A DNA stretch of 64,000 bases from Haliea salexigens DSM 19537 (GTDB taxonomy: Bacteria > Pseudomonadota > Gammaproteobacteria > Pseudomonadales > Halieaceae): assembly GCF_000423125.1 (NCBI RefSeq), contig NZ_AUHJ01000007.1, forward strand, positions 1-64,000, written 5' to 3'. Within the stretch, counting starts at the first letter, position 1, and every line of letters starts with the position of its first letter. The notes beneath the pieces were generated by a model. It was given only the letters and a program-made list of their open reading frames with translations. It ran no database searches and had not been told where the DNA came from. Position numbers and translations under genes: made by a program. Shown piece by piece: positions 25,082-33,827 of this stretch.

Positions 25082-27403
25082 ATGACGCATTCCAAACTCC
25101 GTATTGCGATTCACACCCTGGCGGCTGTGCCCTTTGCCCTGCCCTTGCTGGCGCACGCCCAGCAACAACTCGAAGAGGTGGTGGTCACCGCCGAAAAACG
25201 TGAGCAGAGTATCCAGGATGTCCCCCTGTCCGTGGCAGCGCTCGCGGGCGACGACATCGAAGTGGGCAAGATCAGTGGCCTGAATGACATTGCCTTTCGC
25301 ACGCCGGGCCTGACCTACAACCAGTTCAGCATCGGCGAGCCGCGCATCTACATTCGCGGCATCGGCAACAGCTCGGATTCTGCGGGCAGTGACCCCGCGG
25401 TGGGTGTGTTCCTGGACGAGGTGTATATCGGGCGCACGGGTGGCGTTGGCTTCGATCTGTTCGACCTGGAACGGGTGGAAATTCTGCGTGGCCCGCAGGG
25501 TACGCTGTATGGCAAGAATACCAACGGCGGCGCGATCAATATTGTGACCTCGCGTCCCAGCCAGGAAACCGAGGTGCGCGTGCGTGTCTCCGCCGGCACT
25601 GACGCGTTGCGCCACTTTCAGGGCCTGGCCAGCGGTGGCCTGACGGACAACCTCGCGGCAAAGATTGTCTATTCCTATCGCGATCGCGACGGCTACAGCC
25701 GCAATGTCATCACCCCCGGCGACATCAGCACGCTTGGCAACCTTTCTCAGAGCACCATCATTGGTCCCAGCATCGGCGCGGAGGGTGCCGGGGAGCGGCG
25801 TGACGACGCGCGTTCGGTCAACGTGCGCGGCCAGCTGTTGTTCGATATTACCGAGCGCGTCGACCTGTTGCTGAGTGCGGATTATGCGCGGGATGAAACC
25901 TCGGGTCCCTGCCGCCACATCCAGAACGTGGACAATGCCATTGCCGGCCTCGGCCCGTTCTGGGAGCTCAACATGTCGGACGAGTACAAGGCCGATGAGC
26001 GCCATTGTGCAAGCCAGTTCGACACCTCGCAAAAGCGTGAGGTGAACGGCGTCATGGCGCGCCTGGAGGCAGACCTGGGCTGGTCCAGCCTCACTTCCAT
26101 TACGGCCTGGCGTTCCAGTGAGTACAACTGGGTGGACGACCTTACCGGGCTGCCGTTGAACAATCTGACCGCACCATCACCCGCTGGTGTGCCGCTGCCC
26201 CCCGGCTTCTTTACCACCCCCGGCAACGTGATCAACGGCGCCGAGGAAGATGCCTCGCAGTTTTCCCAGGAATTCCGACTGGCTGGCAACACTGATCGCA
26301 TCAACTGGCTGGCTGGCGTGTTCTTCATGGAAGAGGACGTGGAGCGTGGCGAGGAGTTCTACACGCAGTACAGCACGCCGCTGCAGGGCCTGGGCCTGGC
26401 TGCGGTCGGGGATGTGCTGTTCACACAGGACAATGCGACCACGAGTTACGCCGTTTACGGGCAGGCCGACTGGTCCTTTACCGATCAGCTTACCCTGACC
26501 TATGGCGTGCGCTGGGCCGAGGATGAAAAGGAGATCACCCAGAATTCCATTGACCTGCTGGGCACCACCCCGTCCGGGGTGCCGCTGATCCTGCCGTCCT
26601 TTGCCGCGCCCGTATCGGCCGATGATTCGTGGTCGGAGGTGACGCACAAACTGTCGCTGGCCTACCGGCCGACAGACGACCTGATGCTTTACGCGACCTA
26701 CTCCGAGGGTTTCAAGAGTGGCGCCTTTCAGTCCCAGACCAACCTCCCAAGCGTGGCAACGCAGCCCGTAGACCCGGAGGTGGTGGAAAACATCGAAGTG
26801 GGCATGAAGTCCTCGTGGTGGGATCGTCGCCTGCAATTCAACCTGTCCTACTACGATATGGACTACGAGGACCTGCAGGTGTTTGAGCTGAACAGTCGTT
26901 TCCTGCTCGTGCTGCTGAATGCGCAGGCAGAATCGAAGGGTGTGGAGGCCTCGATAGACCTGGTGCCGATCGAGAACCTGACCTTGAACGCCAGCTACAA
27001 CTGGAGTGACGCCACGTTCAAGGAGTTCACCAACTCCAATGGCCTGGACCTTGCCGGGCGCGATCTGCCTTTTGCACCGGATGCTGCCCTCACCACGACG
27101 GCGAACTACCGGGTCAATCTGGCCAATGGTGGCGCACTGGACTTCGGCGTCAGCTACAGCTGGAAAGACGAGTACTTTACCGGGCCGCAGAACCGCGCGG
27201 TGGAGCGTCAGGCCGCGATCGAGCTGCTGGACGCCAGTGTCAGCTGGACCAGTGCAGATGGTTCCCTGGCAGTGGACCTCTGGGGCAAGAACCTGAATGA
27301 CGAGGTGCAGGTCAGCAACCGCATTGTTGACCCCACCGGCGTCACCTCGGAGTATTACATGCCCCCGCGCACGGCGGGCGTCACGCTCACCAAGAGCTTC
27401 TGA
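25082..27403 (+). CDS. TonB-dependent outer-membrane receptor
   Basis: This 773-residue receptor has a signal peptide ending AHAQ, then a TonB-box-like EEVVVTAEKR. The plug domain (about 45-160) includes YIRGIGNSS and VEILRGPQGTLYGKNTNGGAINIVT. The 22-strand barrel ends in the aromatic GVTLTKSF. The type is the broad group used for uptake of terpenoid, aromatic and complex organic substrates rather than classical siderophores; that specificity is inference. The start has a GAGGGG ribosome site. It lies between the carotenoid oxygenase and the HxlR regulator. Confidence 0.95.
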   Translation: MTHSKLRIAIHTLAAVPFALPLLAHAQQQLEEVVVTAEKREQSIQDVPLSVAALAGDDIEVGKISGLNDIAFRTPGLTYNQFSIGEPRIYIRGIGNSSDSAGSDPAVGVFLDEVYIGRTGGVGFDLFDLERVEILRGPQGTLYGKNTNGGAINIVTSRPSQETEVRVRVSAGTDALRHFQGLASGGLTDNLAAKIVYSYRDRDGYSRNVITPGDISTLGNLSQSTIIGPSIGAEGAGERRDDARSVNVRGQLLFDITERVDLLLSADYARDETSGPCRHIQNVDNAIAGLGPFWELNMSDEYKADERHCASQFDTSQKREVNGVMARLEADLGWSSLTSITAWRSSEYNWVDDLTGLPLNNLTAPSPAGVPLPPGFFTTPGNVINGAEEDASQFSQEFRLAGNTDRINWLAGVFFMEEDVERGEEFYTQYSTPLQGLGLAAVGDVLFTQDNATTSYAVYGQADWSFTDQLTLTYGVRWAEDEKEITQNSIDLLGTTPSGVPLILPSFAAPVSADDSWSEVTHKLSLAYRPTDDLMLYATYSEGFKSGAFQSQTNLPSVATQPVDPEVVENIEVGMKSSWWDRRLQFNLSYYDMDYEDLQVFELNSRFLLVLLNAQAESKGVEASIDLVPIENLTLNASYNWSDATFKEFTNSNGLDLAGRDLPFAPDAALTTTANYRVNLANGGALDFGVSYSWKDEYFTGPQNRAVERQAAIELLDASVSWTSADGSLAVDLWGKNLNDEVQVSNRIVDPTGVTSEYYMPPRTAGVTLTKSF

Positions 27404-27424
27404 GGTCGCCCGCAGCGCTTATTC

Positions 27425-28366
27425 ATGGAAAAGCTGAGAACCCGCGCCAGTTCCATCAACCGTGCCCTGGATCAGATAGGGGATAAATGGTGCCTGCTGA
27501 TTATTCAGGAGGTGTTCTGGGGCGTGAATACGTTCAGCGGCATGCTCGAGGCCACCGGCGTATCTCGCGGCGTGTTGTCCAACCGCCTCAAATGGTTGCA
27601 GGCTCAGGATTGCCTGCGCAAGCGTGTTGCCACAGGGGGTTCGCGTCACCCGGTCTATCACCTGACCCGCAAGTCGGTCGACCTGTACCAGATGTCACTG
27701 ATGGCGGTGGCCTGGGAAGAGCGTTATTTTCCGCCACAGGAGGCGGGCAAGGTGCATTTGCGCCACCGTTCCTGCGGCAACACCTTGCACCCGCGGTTGC
27801 GCTGCGGCACCTGCCGGCAGGACGTACACGGGCGTGACGTCGCCTATCACCCTGGCCCCGGTGCCACCCGCGATGTGCGCGACAAGAAGGTGCGGCGGCG
27901 TTCCTCACTCTCGGCGTTCGATGTGCCGGGGGAGCATAGCGTGTACCGCAACCTGATCGACCTGGTAGGAGACCGCTGGACGGCAAATGTGATCGCGCTC
28001 GCCTTCCACGGGTTACAGCGCTTTGATGAGTTTCACCAGGAATTGCCGGTGGCAACCAACATTCTTGCCGACCGCATGCGGTTCCTGGTCCAGCAGGGCG
28101 TTTTTGTCACACGGCCCTACCAGCAGCGGCCACTGCGTCAGGGTTACGAGCTGACCGAGAAGGGCTGGGATCTTTTTCCCTACTTCCTGACACTGCTGCA
28201 GTGGGGTGATCGCTGGTGTGACCCCAGCGGTGCGGGTCGCCCCATGTGTCTGACCCATACGCTGTGTGGCGAAAACCTCCACGGTGAGGTGGTCTGCAAT
28301 CACTGCGGCGAAGAGCTCAGCGCTCACTATGTCGACTTCAGCATCGGACCAACGCCAGCCGTCTAG
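27425..28366 (+). CDS. Tandem HxlR-type regulator with two HCCC zinc-ribbon-like tails
   Basis: This 313-residue protein contains two HxlR winged-helix domains: about 10-100 (ALDQIGDKWCLLIIQEVFWG) and about 172-262 (LVGDRWTANVIALAFHG). Each is followed by a metal-site-like segment with identical spacing. The first is H114-x2-C117-x9-C127-x2-C130, the second H278-x2-C281-x9-C291-x2-C294. HxlR proteins normally have one domain of about 110 residues and bind DNA as dimers, so this is an internal duplication giving a covalent dimer. It starts 21 bp after the TonB receptor with a weak ribosome site. It probably senses the pathway substrate or oxidative state. Confidence 0.88.
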   Translation: MEKLRTRASSINRALDQIGDKWCLLIIQEVFWGVNTFSGMLEATGVSRGVLSNRLKWLQAQDCLRKRVATGGSRHPVYHLTRKSVDLYQMSLMAVAWEERYFPPQEAGKVHLRHRSCGNTLHPRLRCGTCRQDVHGRDVAYHPGPGATRDVRDKKVRRRSSLSAFDVPGEHSVYRNLIDLVGDRWTANVIALAFHGLQRFDEFHQELPVATNILADRMRFLVQQGVFVTRPYQQRPLRQGYELTEKGWDLFPYFLTLLQWGDRWCDPSGAGRPMCLTHTLCGENLHGEVVCNHCGEELSAHYVDFSIGPTPAV

Positions 28367-28372
28367 CTCGTA

Positions 28373-28388
28373 GCTTGCATAAACATAC
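28373..28388 (+). promoter_or_regulatory. GCTTGCATAAAMATAC element, copy 2 (before PaaN-like dehydrogenase)
   Basis: This differs from 23346-23361 at one of 16 bases and starts 7 bp after the HxlR gene stop, 52 bp before the dehydrogenase start. Two near-identical 16-mers in front of genes flanking one regulator are unlikely to be chance. Confidence 0.55.
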
Positions 28389-28440
28389 CGAGTTGTGACA
28401 CTGTGCACGGCGATAACCGCTACAACCTACGGAGAGCCCG

Positions 28441-30132
28441 ATGAGCGCCCTGTTCACCAAACATCAGGACCTGCTGACCAAAGCGCTGGACGCCTGCAGC
28501 CAACGCTACGCTTGGAGTGGCTGGCCGGAAAACCCGAGCAGCAAGATTCACGGCGATGAAAAGCCCGCCGTAGGATTGGCGCGCTTTGAGGCGCTGCTGG
28601 GGCAGGATTTTCCGCTGGCGCAGCCGGCAGAGGTGGCCCGGGTGGGGGAGGAAGTGTCGCCCTACACGGGGGAGCCGCTTGGCGTGCGTTACCCGCGGGC
28701 CGACCCCGAGGTGCTCTTTACGGCCATCAACTCGGCGCGCCCCGCCTGGGCGGCGGCCACACCGGAAGCGCGGGTGGGCGTGTGCCTGGAAATCCTGCAG
28801 CGCTGTGGTGAGCAGCTGTTTGAAAACGCCCACGCCACCATGCACACCTCCGGGCAGTCCTATGTGATGGCCTTTGCCGGCAGTGGCGCCAACGCCCTGG
28901 ACCGCGGCCTGGAAGCGCTGGCCTACGCGCACAAGGCCATGCAGGATGTGCCGGCCACTGCGCACTGGGAGCGCAAGTTCGGGCGCGATGGTGTTGCCAG
29001 CCTGCACAAGCGCTACCGCCTGGTGCCGCGTGGCATCGGCGTGGTGATCTGTTGCGCCACGTTTCCCCTTTGGAATACCTACCCCGCGCTGTGCGCTTCG
29101 CTGGCCACGGGCAACCCGGTGGTGCTGAAACCCCATCCCGCGGCGACGTTGCCGGTGGCACTTGTGGCGCGGGTGTGCCGTGAAGTGCTCGCAGAAGCCG
29201 GCTACGACCCCAACCTGGTCACACTGGCTGCCGATACGCGTGCGGAACCGGCCACGCTGCCGCTGATTCAGCACCCGGACACCGCCATTATCGATTTCAC
29301 CGGCAGCCCCCGTTTCGGCAGCTGGCTGGAGCAGAACTGTCCTGGCAAGCAGGTCTATACGGAAACCGCCGGCTGCAATTCTGTGGTACTGGAATCCACC
29401 GATGACCTGCAGGCAACAGCGCGCGCGGTGGCCCATTCACTGTGTCAAGCGTCGGCCCAGATGTGCACCAGCGTGCAGAACATTCACGTGCCAGCCACCG
29501 GGGTGCGCGTTGCGGGGGAATGGGTGCCGCATGCCGAGGTCGCGGCGGCCATCTGCAGCGCCGTGGACGGCTGGCTGGCCGACCCGCGGGCCGCGGCAAC
29601 CCTCTGCGGTACGCTGTTTGATCCGGCGGTGCAAAGCAACGTCGATCGCTACCGCCAGCTGGCCGCCGCGCAGCAGCGGATTCTGCGAGACTCCGCGCCC
29701 TATGAAAACCCGGGTTTCCCGGCGGCGCGCACGGCAACGCCGCTGGTCATTGCCGCCAGCGAGGACGATCGCGACTGGTATCGGGAGGAAGTCTTCGGGC
29801 CGGTGTCGTTCATTATTGCCAACGCCGATGCCGAGGCCTGCCTGCGGGACGCCACCGGCAACGCCCGCGACTGTGGCGCCATTACCTCCCATGTATACTC
29901 GACGGATGCAGAGTTTCTTGCCCGGGCCGTGGATGCCTACCACGCGGCGGGCGCGTCGGTTGCCTGCAACCTGACCGGCATGCCGATCAACTTTGCGGCC
30001 GCCTACTCGGATTTTCACGTCACTGGCCTGAATCCGGCGGGGAATGCCTGTCTGGCGGATCTGGCGTTTGTCAGTAACCGGTTTCGGATTGTGCAGAGCA
30101 AGTTCATGGGGGTGGCGCCGGCGTCTGCCTGA
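28441..30132 (+). CDS. paaN: PaaN-like aldehyde dehydrogenase
   Basis: This 563-residue aldehyde dehydrogenase matches the longer PaaN branch. The N-terminus runs LFTKHQDLLTKALDAC... with SKIHGDEKPA, the cofactor segment is IGVVICCATFPLWNTYPAL, the general base Glu308 is in YTETAGCNS and the nucleophile Cys342 is in SAQMCTSVQN. The 34-residue gap between the two is typical. In phenylacetate degraders this name was given to a ring-opening/aldehyde-oxidising enzyme. No other paa gene is present, so oxidation of a cleavage aldehyde from the local pathway is equally likely. A GGAG ribosome site precedes the start. Confidence 0.85.
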   Translation: MSALFTKHQDLLTKALDACSQRYAWSGWPENPSSKIHGDEKPAVGLARFEALLGQDFPLAQPAEVARVGEEVSPYTGEPLGVRYPRADPEVLFTAINSARPAWAAATPEARVGVCLEILQRCGEQLFENAHATMHTSGQSYVMAFAGSGANALDRGLEALAYAHKAMQDVPATAHWERKFGRDGVASLHKRYRLVPRGIGVVICCATFPLWNTYPALCASLATGNPVVLKPHPAATLPVALVARVCREVLAEAGYDPNLVTLAADTRAEPATLPLIQHPDTAIIDFTGSPRFGSWLEQNCPGKQVYTETAGCNSVVLESTDDLQATARAVAHSLCQASAQMCTSVQNIHVPATGVRVAGEWVPHAEVAAAICSAVDGWLADPRAAATLCGTLFDPAVQSNVDRYRQLAAAQQRILRDSAPYENPGFPAARTATPLVIAASEDDRDWYREEVFGPVSFIIANADAEACLRDATGNARDCGAITSHVYSTDAEFLARAVDAYHAAGASVACNLTGMPINFAAAYSDFHVTGLNPAGNACLADLAFVSNRFRIVQSKFMGVAPASA

Positions 30133-30158
30133 GCGGTGCAGCAAGAGAGGGCGAGACA

Positions 30159-30587
30159 ATGGGTACAGAGGAACTGCTGAAGATCGCGTATCAGCACGTC
30201 GCGGCTGAAGGGGTGCGGGATTACGCGGCCACACTGGCCACGCTGGAGGCAGACCCGGTCTACGAGCTGTTTCCGGTGGGGCTGCGCATGCGCGGCATGG
30301 CTGCGGCCGAGCGCTACTACCGGCATTTCTTCGACCACGTTGCGCCCTGTTTTGATCCGGACAGCATGGTGCTGCACGGCGAGTGGCCGGGTGAAACCGG
30401 CGTGGCCATTGAGTACACGGTACGCTACCGTTTCCCCGACGGGCGACAGAAGCCGTTTCGCATTCTGGGCATTCTCACCTACGGCAGCTACGCGCTCACT
30501 GGCGAGCGGGTGTATGCGGATGAAGAGCTCCTGCGCATCATGTTTGCCCCGATCTGGGATGAGATGGAGCCCATCAGCGAGGGCTGA
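30159..30587 (+). CDS. SnoaL-like (NTF2-fold) protein
   Basis: This 142-residue protein has the size and pattern of the SnoaL/NTF2-like fold: N-terminal helices, a MRGMAAAERYYRHFFDHV helix, then curved strands including VAIEYTVRYRFPDG and FRILGILTYG. Family members are cyclases, isomerases, dehydratases or catalytically inert. It starts 26 bp after paaN with a GAGGG site and is probably co-transcribed, so it may handle an intermediate of the same pathway. No catalytic residues can be assigned with confidence. Confidence 0.7.
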   Translation: MGTEELLKIAYQHVAAEGVRDYAATLATLEADPVYELFPVGLRMRGMAAAERYYRHFFDHVAPCFDPDSMVLHGEWPGETGVAIEYTVRYRFPDGRQKPFRILGILTYGSYALTGERVYADEELLRIMFAPIWDEMEPISEG

Positions 30588-30600
30588 CCCCGGCGCAGCG

Positions 30601-32103
30601 TCAAGCCGGCGCTGTAGCCTGCCTGAACGCCAGGGCCTCGGTTACATGCTGCAGGTTGATGCAGTCGGCGCCCTCCATATCCGCCAGCGTCTGCGCCACA
30701 CGCAGGCTGCGATGCAGGCCGCGCCCGGAAAGCTGCAGCGCATCTGCTGCCTGCTCGAGCTGCCGACGCGCCTCGGGCCGCAGTACACACTGTGTAGCCA
30801 GGGCCTGTGCCGACAGCGCGGCGTTGGTGCATCCCTGACGCGCCTGCTGCCGTTGCCGGGCCGCCAGTACCCGCTTCCGCACGGTAGCTGACGCTTCTCC
30901 TTTTGATTGTGTTTCCAGTAGCAGGCGAGCCGGTAGCCGGTGCATGCTGACGTGCAGATCAATACGGTCGAGCAGCGGCCCAGACAGGCGGTGCCGGTAG
31001 CGCTGGATGTGCTCGCTGCTGCAGCGACAGCTGTGCTCCGGGTCGCCATAGTAGCCGCAGGGGCAGGGGTTCATTGCCCCGATCAGTTGAAACCGCGCGG
31101 GATAGGTGAATTTATGCGCGGCGCGGGACAGGGTGACGGCGCCGGCCTCGAGCGGCTCGCGCAGCATTTCCAGCGCCTGGCGGCTGAACTCCGGCAGTTC
31201 GTCGAGAAACAGCACGCCGCCATGGGCAAGGCTGGCCTCGCCCGGCCGTGGTCGGGCGCCACCGCCGATGAGTGCTGCGGCGCTGGCACTGTGGTGCGGG
31301 TGGCGAAAGGGCCGGCGCCAGAGGTGCTCCACGCTGGTGCTGTCGTGAAAGCTGTGCAGGGCCGCGCAGGTGAGGGCCTCCTGCATGTCAGGCGGCGGCA
31401 ACAAACCGGGCAACCGGCTCGCCAGCAGCGTTTTTCCCGTACCAGGTGGACCCACCAGAATCAGGTTGTGATTGCCCGAGGCGGCTACTTCAAGTGCACG
31501 CCGCGCCAGCGCTTGTCCGGCGACCTCCATCAGGTCGGGGTAGGGCATGGCAGGTTGCGGCTGTGGCCGGTGCTCCTCTACTGCAAGCCTGTGGCGGCCG
31601 TTGAGGTGAGCGCACAGTGTGAGCAGGTCCTCTGTGGCGATGATGCGACTCCCGGGTACGGCGGCGGCCAGCGGCGCGCTCGCCGCCGGGGTTACCAGTG
31701 CGCGCCCTGCGGCGCTGCAGGCCAGCGCTGCGGGGATGATGCCCGGCACCGGTCGCACGGCACCGCTCAGGGCCAATTCGCCAACAAATTCGTGGTCGGT
31801 GAGAGCCGATGCTGGCAGCTGCCCGGAGGCGGCAAGAATGCCCAGCGCGATGGGCAGGTCGAAGCGGCCACCTTCCTTGGGCAAATCGGCAGGTGCCAGG
31901 TTGACGGTGATACGCCGGTCGGGAAACTCGAAGTGGGTCTGCTGCAGAGCGCAGCGCACCCGGTCGCGGCTCTCGCGCACGGCGGTTTCCGGCAACCCGA
32001 CAATCTGGAAGGAGGGCAGCCCGTTGCCGAGGTGGGTTTCCACCTGTACCAGGGGCGCTTCTATGCCTACCGCAGCGCGGCTGTAAATGATGGACAGTTC
32101 CAT
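30601..32103 (-). CDS. comM: YifB/ComM-family Mg-chelatase-like AAA+ ATPase
   Basis: This 500-residue protein has an N-terminal Lon-protease-like ChlI domain (MELSIIYSRAAVGIEAPLV to about 175). An AAA+ module follows with Walker A LVGPPGTGKTLLASRLP (about 217-233), Walker B GGVLFLDELPEF and sensor MNPCPCGYYGDP, plus a C-terminal Mg-chelatase domain (SGPLLDRIDLHVSM, sensor-2 helices). ComM is a hexameric helicase that promotes branch migration during natural transformation. It converges with the SnoaL-like gene and is followed upstream by ubiK. The start has an AAGGATG site. Confidence 0.92.
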   Translation of the reverse strand: MELSIIYSRAAVGIEAPLVQVETHLGNGLPSFQIVGLPETAVRESRDRVRCALQQTHFEFPDRRITVNLAPADLPKEGGRFDLPIALGILAASGQLPASALTDHEFVGELALSGAVRPVPGIIPAALACSAAGRALVTPAASAPLAAAVPGSRIIATEDLLTLCAHLNGRHRLAVEEHRPQPQPAMPYPDLMEVAGQALARRALEVAASGNHNLILVGPPGTGKTLLASRLPGLLPPPDMQEALTCAALHSFHDSTSVEHLWRRPFRHPHHSASAAALIGGGARPRPGEASLAHGGVLFLDELPEFSRQALEMLREPLEAGAVTLSRAAHKFTYPARFQLIGAMNPCPCGYYGDPEHSCRCSSEHIQRYRHRLSGPLLDRIDLHVSMHRLPARLLLETQSKGEASATVRKRVLAARQRQQARQGCTNAALSAQALATQCVLRPEARRQLEQAADALQLSGRGLHRSLRVAQTLADMEGADCINLQHVTEALAFRQATAPA

Positions 32104-32152
32104 GGCTCATCCTTGAGCACAGACCCGCATTGCCTGCAAACAGTATGACGGG

Positions 32153-32413
32153 TCAGGTTTTTGCCTGTGAGGCTTCGAATTCCTTGGTCAGGGTTTCCAG
32201 TTCGGATTCCAGCTGCGCGACGCGCGCCCGGGTTCTGGCGAGTATTGCGGCCTGGGCATCAAATTCCTCCCGGCTGACAACATCCAGCTTGCCCAGCGCC
32301 GACTGCGCCAGGGCGCGGGCTCCTTTGTCGACCTCGGCGCGCAAGCCGGGGCTGCCGACCAGTGCCGACATTTGCTGCAGTACCTCGCCTATTGGCGGCG
32401 GTTTGAGGGCCAT
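32153..32413 (-). CDS. ubiK: Ubiquinone biosynthesis accessory factor UbiK (BMFP family)
   Basis: This 86-residue protein starts at MALKPPPIGEVLQQM. Its C-terminal half is a coiled coil (VSREEFDAQAAILARTRARV, AQLESELETL), which is the BMFP (YqiC) pattern. UbiK forms a trimer with UbiJ-type partners and helps aerobic ubiquinone synthesis at the membrane. A longer frame exists upstream, but it reads through the promoter area. The gene lies 49 bp from the comM start on the same strand. Confidence 0.88.
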   Translation of the reverse strand: MALKPPPIGEVLQQMSALVGSPGLRAEVDKGARALAQSALGKLDVVSREEFDAQAAILARTRARVAQLESELETLTKEFEASQAKT

Positions 32414-32488
32414 GACGCGTGAATCCTTAGTCAGCCAGAACAGTGTGCAGTGTAGAGGAATTGTAAAAAGACGCACAGATCATCTGGG

Positions 32489-32523
32489 TGCACCAATTGT
32501 GTGCGGCGCGCCGCATTGGTGCG
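32489..32523. promoter_or_regulatory. NtrC-like enhancer sites upstream of torF-glnK-amtB
   Basis: TGCACCAATTGTGTGC (32489-32504) and a GCGCCGCATTGGTGCG half-match (about 32508-32523) carry the GCACC...GGTGC half-sites of NtrC. A GGTGCG-TGG-CGCACC dyad overlaps their right side. They lie about 90-125 bp before the sigma54 element, which is the usual enhancer distance. Confidence 0.6.
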
Positions 32524-32612
32524 TGGCGCACCCGCTGAGGCCCCCCTCAGGCAGGCCCTCCAGAGGCGGAAAAGTTGAATAAGTGTATGTAATAAATAGA
32601 AAAAACCATGGT

Positions 32613-32629
32613 TGGCACAGCACCTGCAA
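32613..32629 (+). promoter_or_regulatory. Sigma54 promoter of torF-glnK-amtB
   Basis: TTGGCAC-AGCAC-CTGCA keeps the invariant GG (32615-32616) and GC (32627-32628) exactly 10 bp apart. It is 91 bp before the torF start. With the upstream NtrC-like sites this predicts expression under nitrogen limitation. The rest of the 306-bp gap between ubiK and torF shows no other feature. Confidence 0.75.
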
Positions 32630-32719
32630 AGCTCGGACTGCAAAAAGTGAATTATGCAGATCAGAAAAGTTCCGTGCCGAGCACACATTTTTTGACTGCC
32701 AAACCAAGGAGAACGACAC

Positions 32720-33394
32720 ATGCTGCACAAAAAACTGCTTCCCGCTTCCCTCGCCGCCGTCCTGTTCGCAGGTGCTGTTTCTGCCCAGGCGGAAATCAGC
32801 GGTAACGTCACCCTCGCCACTGACTACGTGTTCCGTGGTATTTCGCAAACCGACGAGAAAGGCGCCATTCAGGGTGGCTTTGACTGGTCTGGCGATACCG
32901 GCCTGTACGCCGGCATCTGGGCCTCCAACGTCGCTTTCGGTGGTGCTACTACCGAAATGGACTACTACTTCGGCTACGCCGGCGAGACCGACGGCGGCTT
33001 CGGCTACGACGTGGGCATCATCTACTTCGATTACGAGGGTGAGTCTTCCCTCGACTACATCGAATACGCCCTGGGCCTGAGCTACGCCGACTTCAGCGTC
33101 GGCTTCGTCTACTCAGACGAGTTTGGTGATGGCGGCCCCGAGTACATGTACTACTCGGCCGGTTACTCTCTGGGCCTCACCGAAGCCATCAGCGTGGATT
33201 TCAACATCGGTTTCACTGATACTGACCAGGACGACTACTGGGAAGCCGGCGCTGACAGCTACACAGACTATGGCGTCACCTTCGGTTACAGCGCCATGGA
33301 ACTGGATTTCGCCCTCGCGCTGATCGGCACCGATCTGGACGATGTGGAAGCTGCGGACGACCGCATCGTGTTCTCCATCTCGAAGAGCCTGTAA
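32720..33394 (+). CDS. TorF-family putative porin
   Basis: This 224-residue outer-membrane protein has a signal peptide ending VSAQAE. The TorF family start ISGNVTLATDYVFRGISQTD is followed by alternating amphipathic strands to a final aromatic-poor FSISKSL. Its acidic, Tyr-rich strands (EMDYYFGYAG, SYADFSVGFVYSDE) fit a small beta barrel. Genes of this family often precede glnK-amtB, and here the three share one sigma54 promoter, so passage of a nitrogen source across the outer membrane is a reasonable inference. Start site AAGGAG is strong. Confidence 0.88.
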   Translation: MLHKKLLPASLAAVLFAGAVSAQAEISGNVTLATDYVFRGISQTDEKGAIQGGFDWSGDTGLYAGIWASNVAFGGATTEMDYYFGYAGETDGGFGYDVGIIYFDYEGESSLDYIEYALGLSYADFSVGFVYSDEFGDGGPEYMYYSAGYSLGLTEAISVDFNIGFTDTDQDDYWEAGADSYTDYGVTFGYSAMELDFALALIGTDLDDVEAADDRIVFSISKSL

Positions 33395-33416
33395 GCGTTT
33401 CGGGACTGAAACTTAC

Positions 33417-33434
33417 GGCGCCCCACGGGGCGCC
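33417..33434 (+). terminator. GC hairpin between torF and glnK (no U tract)
   Basis: GGCGCCCC-AC-GGGGCGCC is a perfect 8-bp-arm dyad between the two genes, with no T run after it. It is likelier an mRNA-stabilising or partial-attenuation hairpin than a full terminator, and would make torF mRNA more abundant than glnK-amtB. Confidence 0.5.
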
Positions 33435-33441
33435 CTGCTGA

Positions 33442-33795
<354 letters not shown>

Positions 33796-33827
33796 ATCCA
33801 CCGAGACTAACTACGAGAGTGATTCCC

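Noticed and set aside
28420-29436. Long minus-strand open frame opposite paaN
   Set aside because: It is a high-GC shadow of the aldehyde dehydrogenase, whose catalytic motifs are complete on the plus strand. The antisense protein is rich in Arg, Gly and His with no recognisable family.
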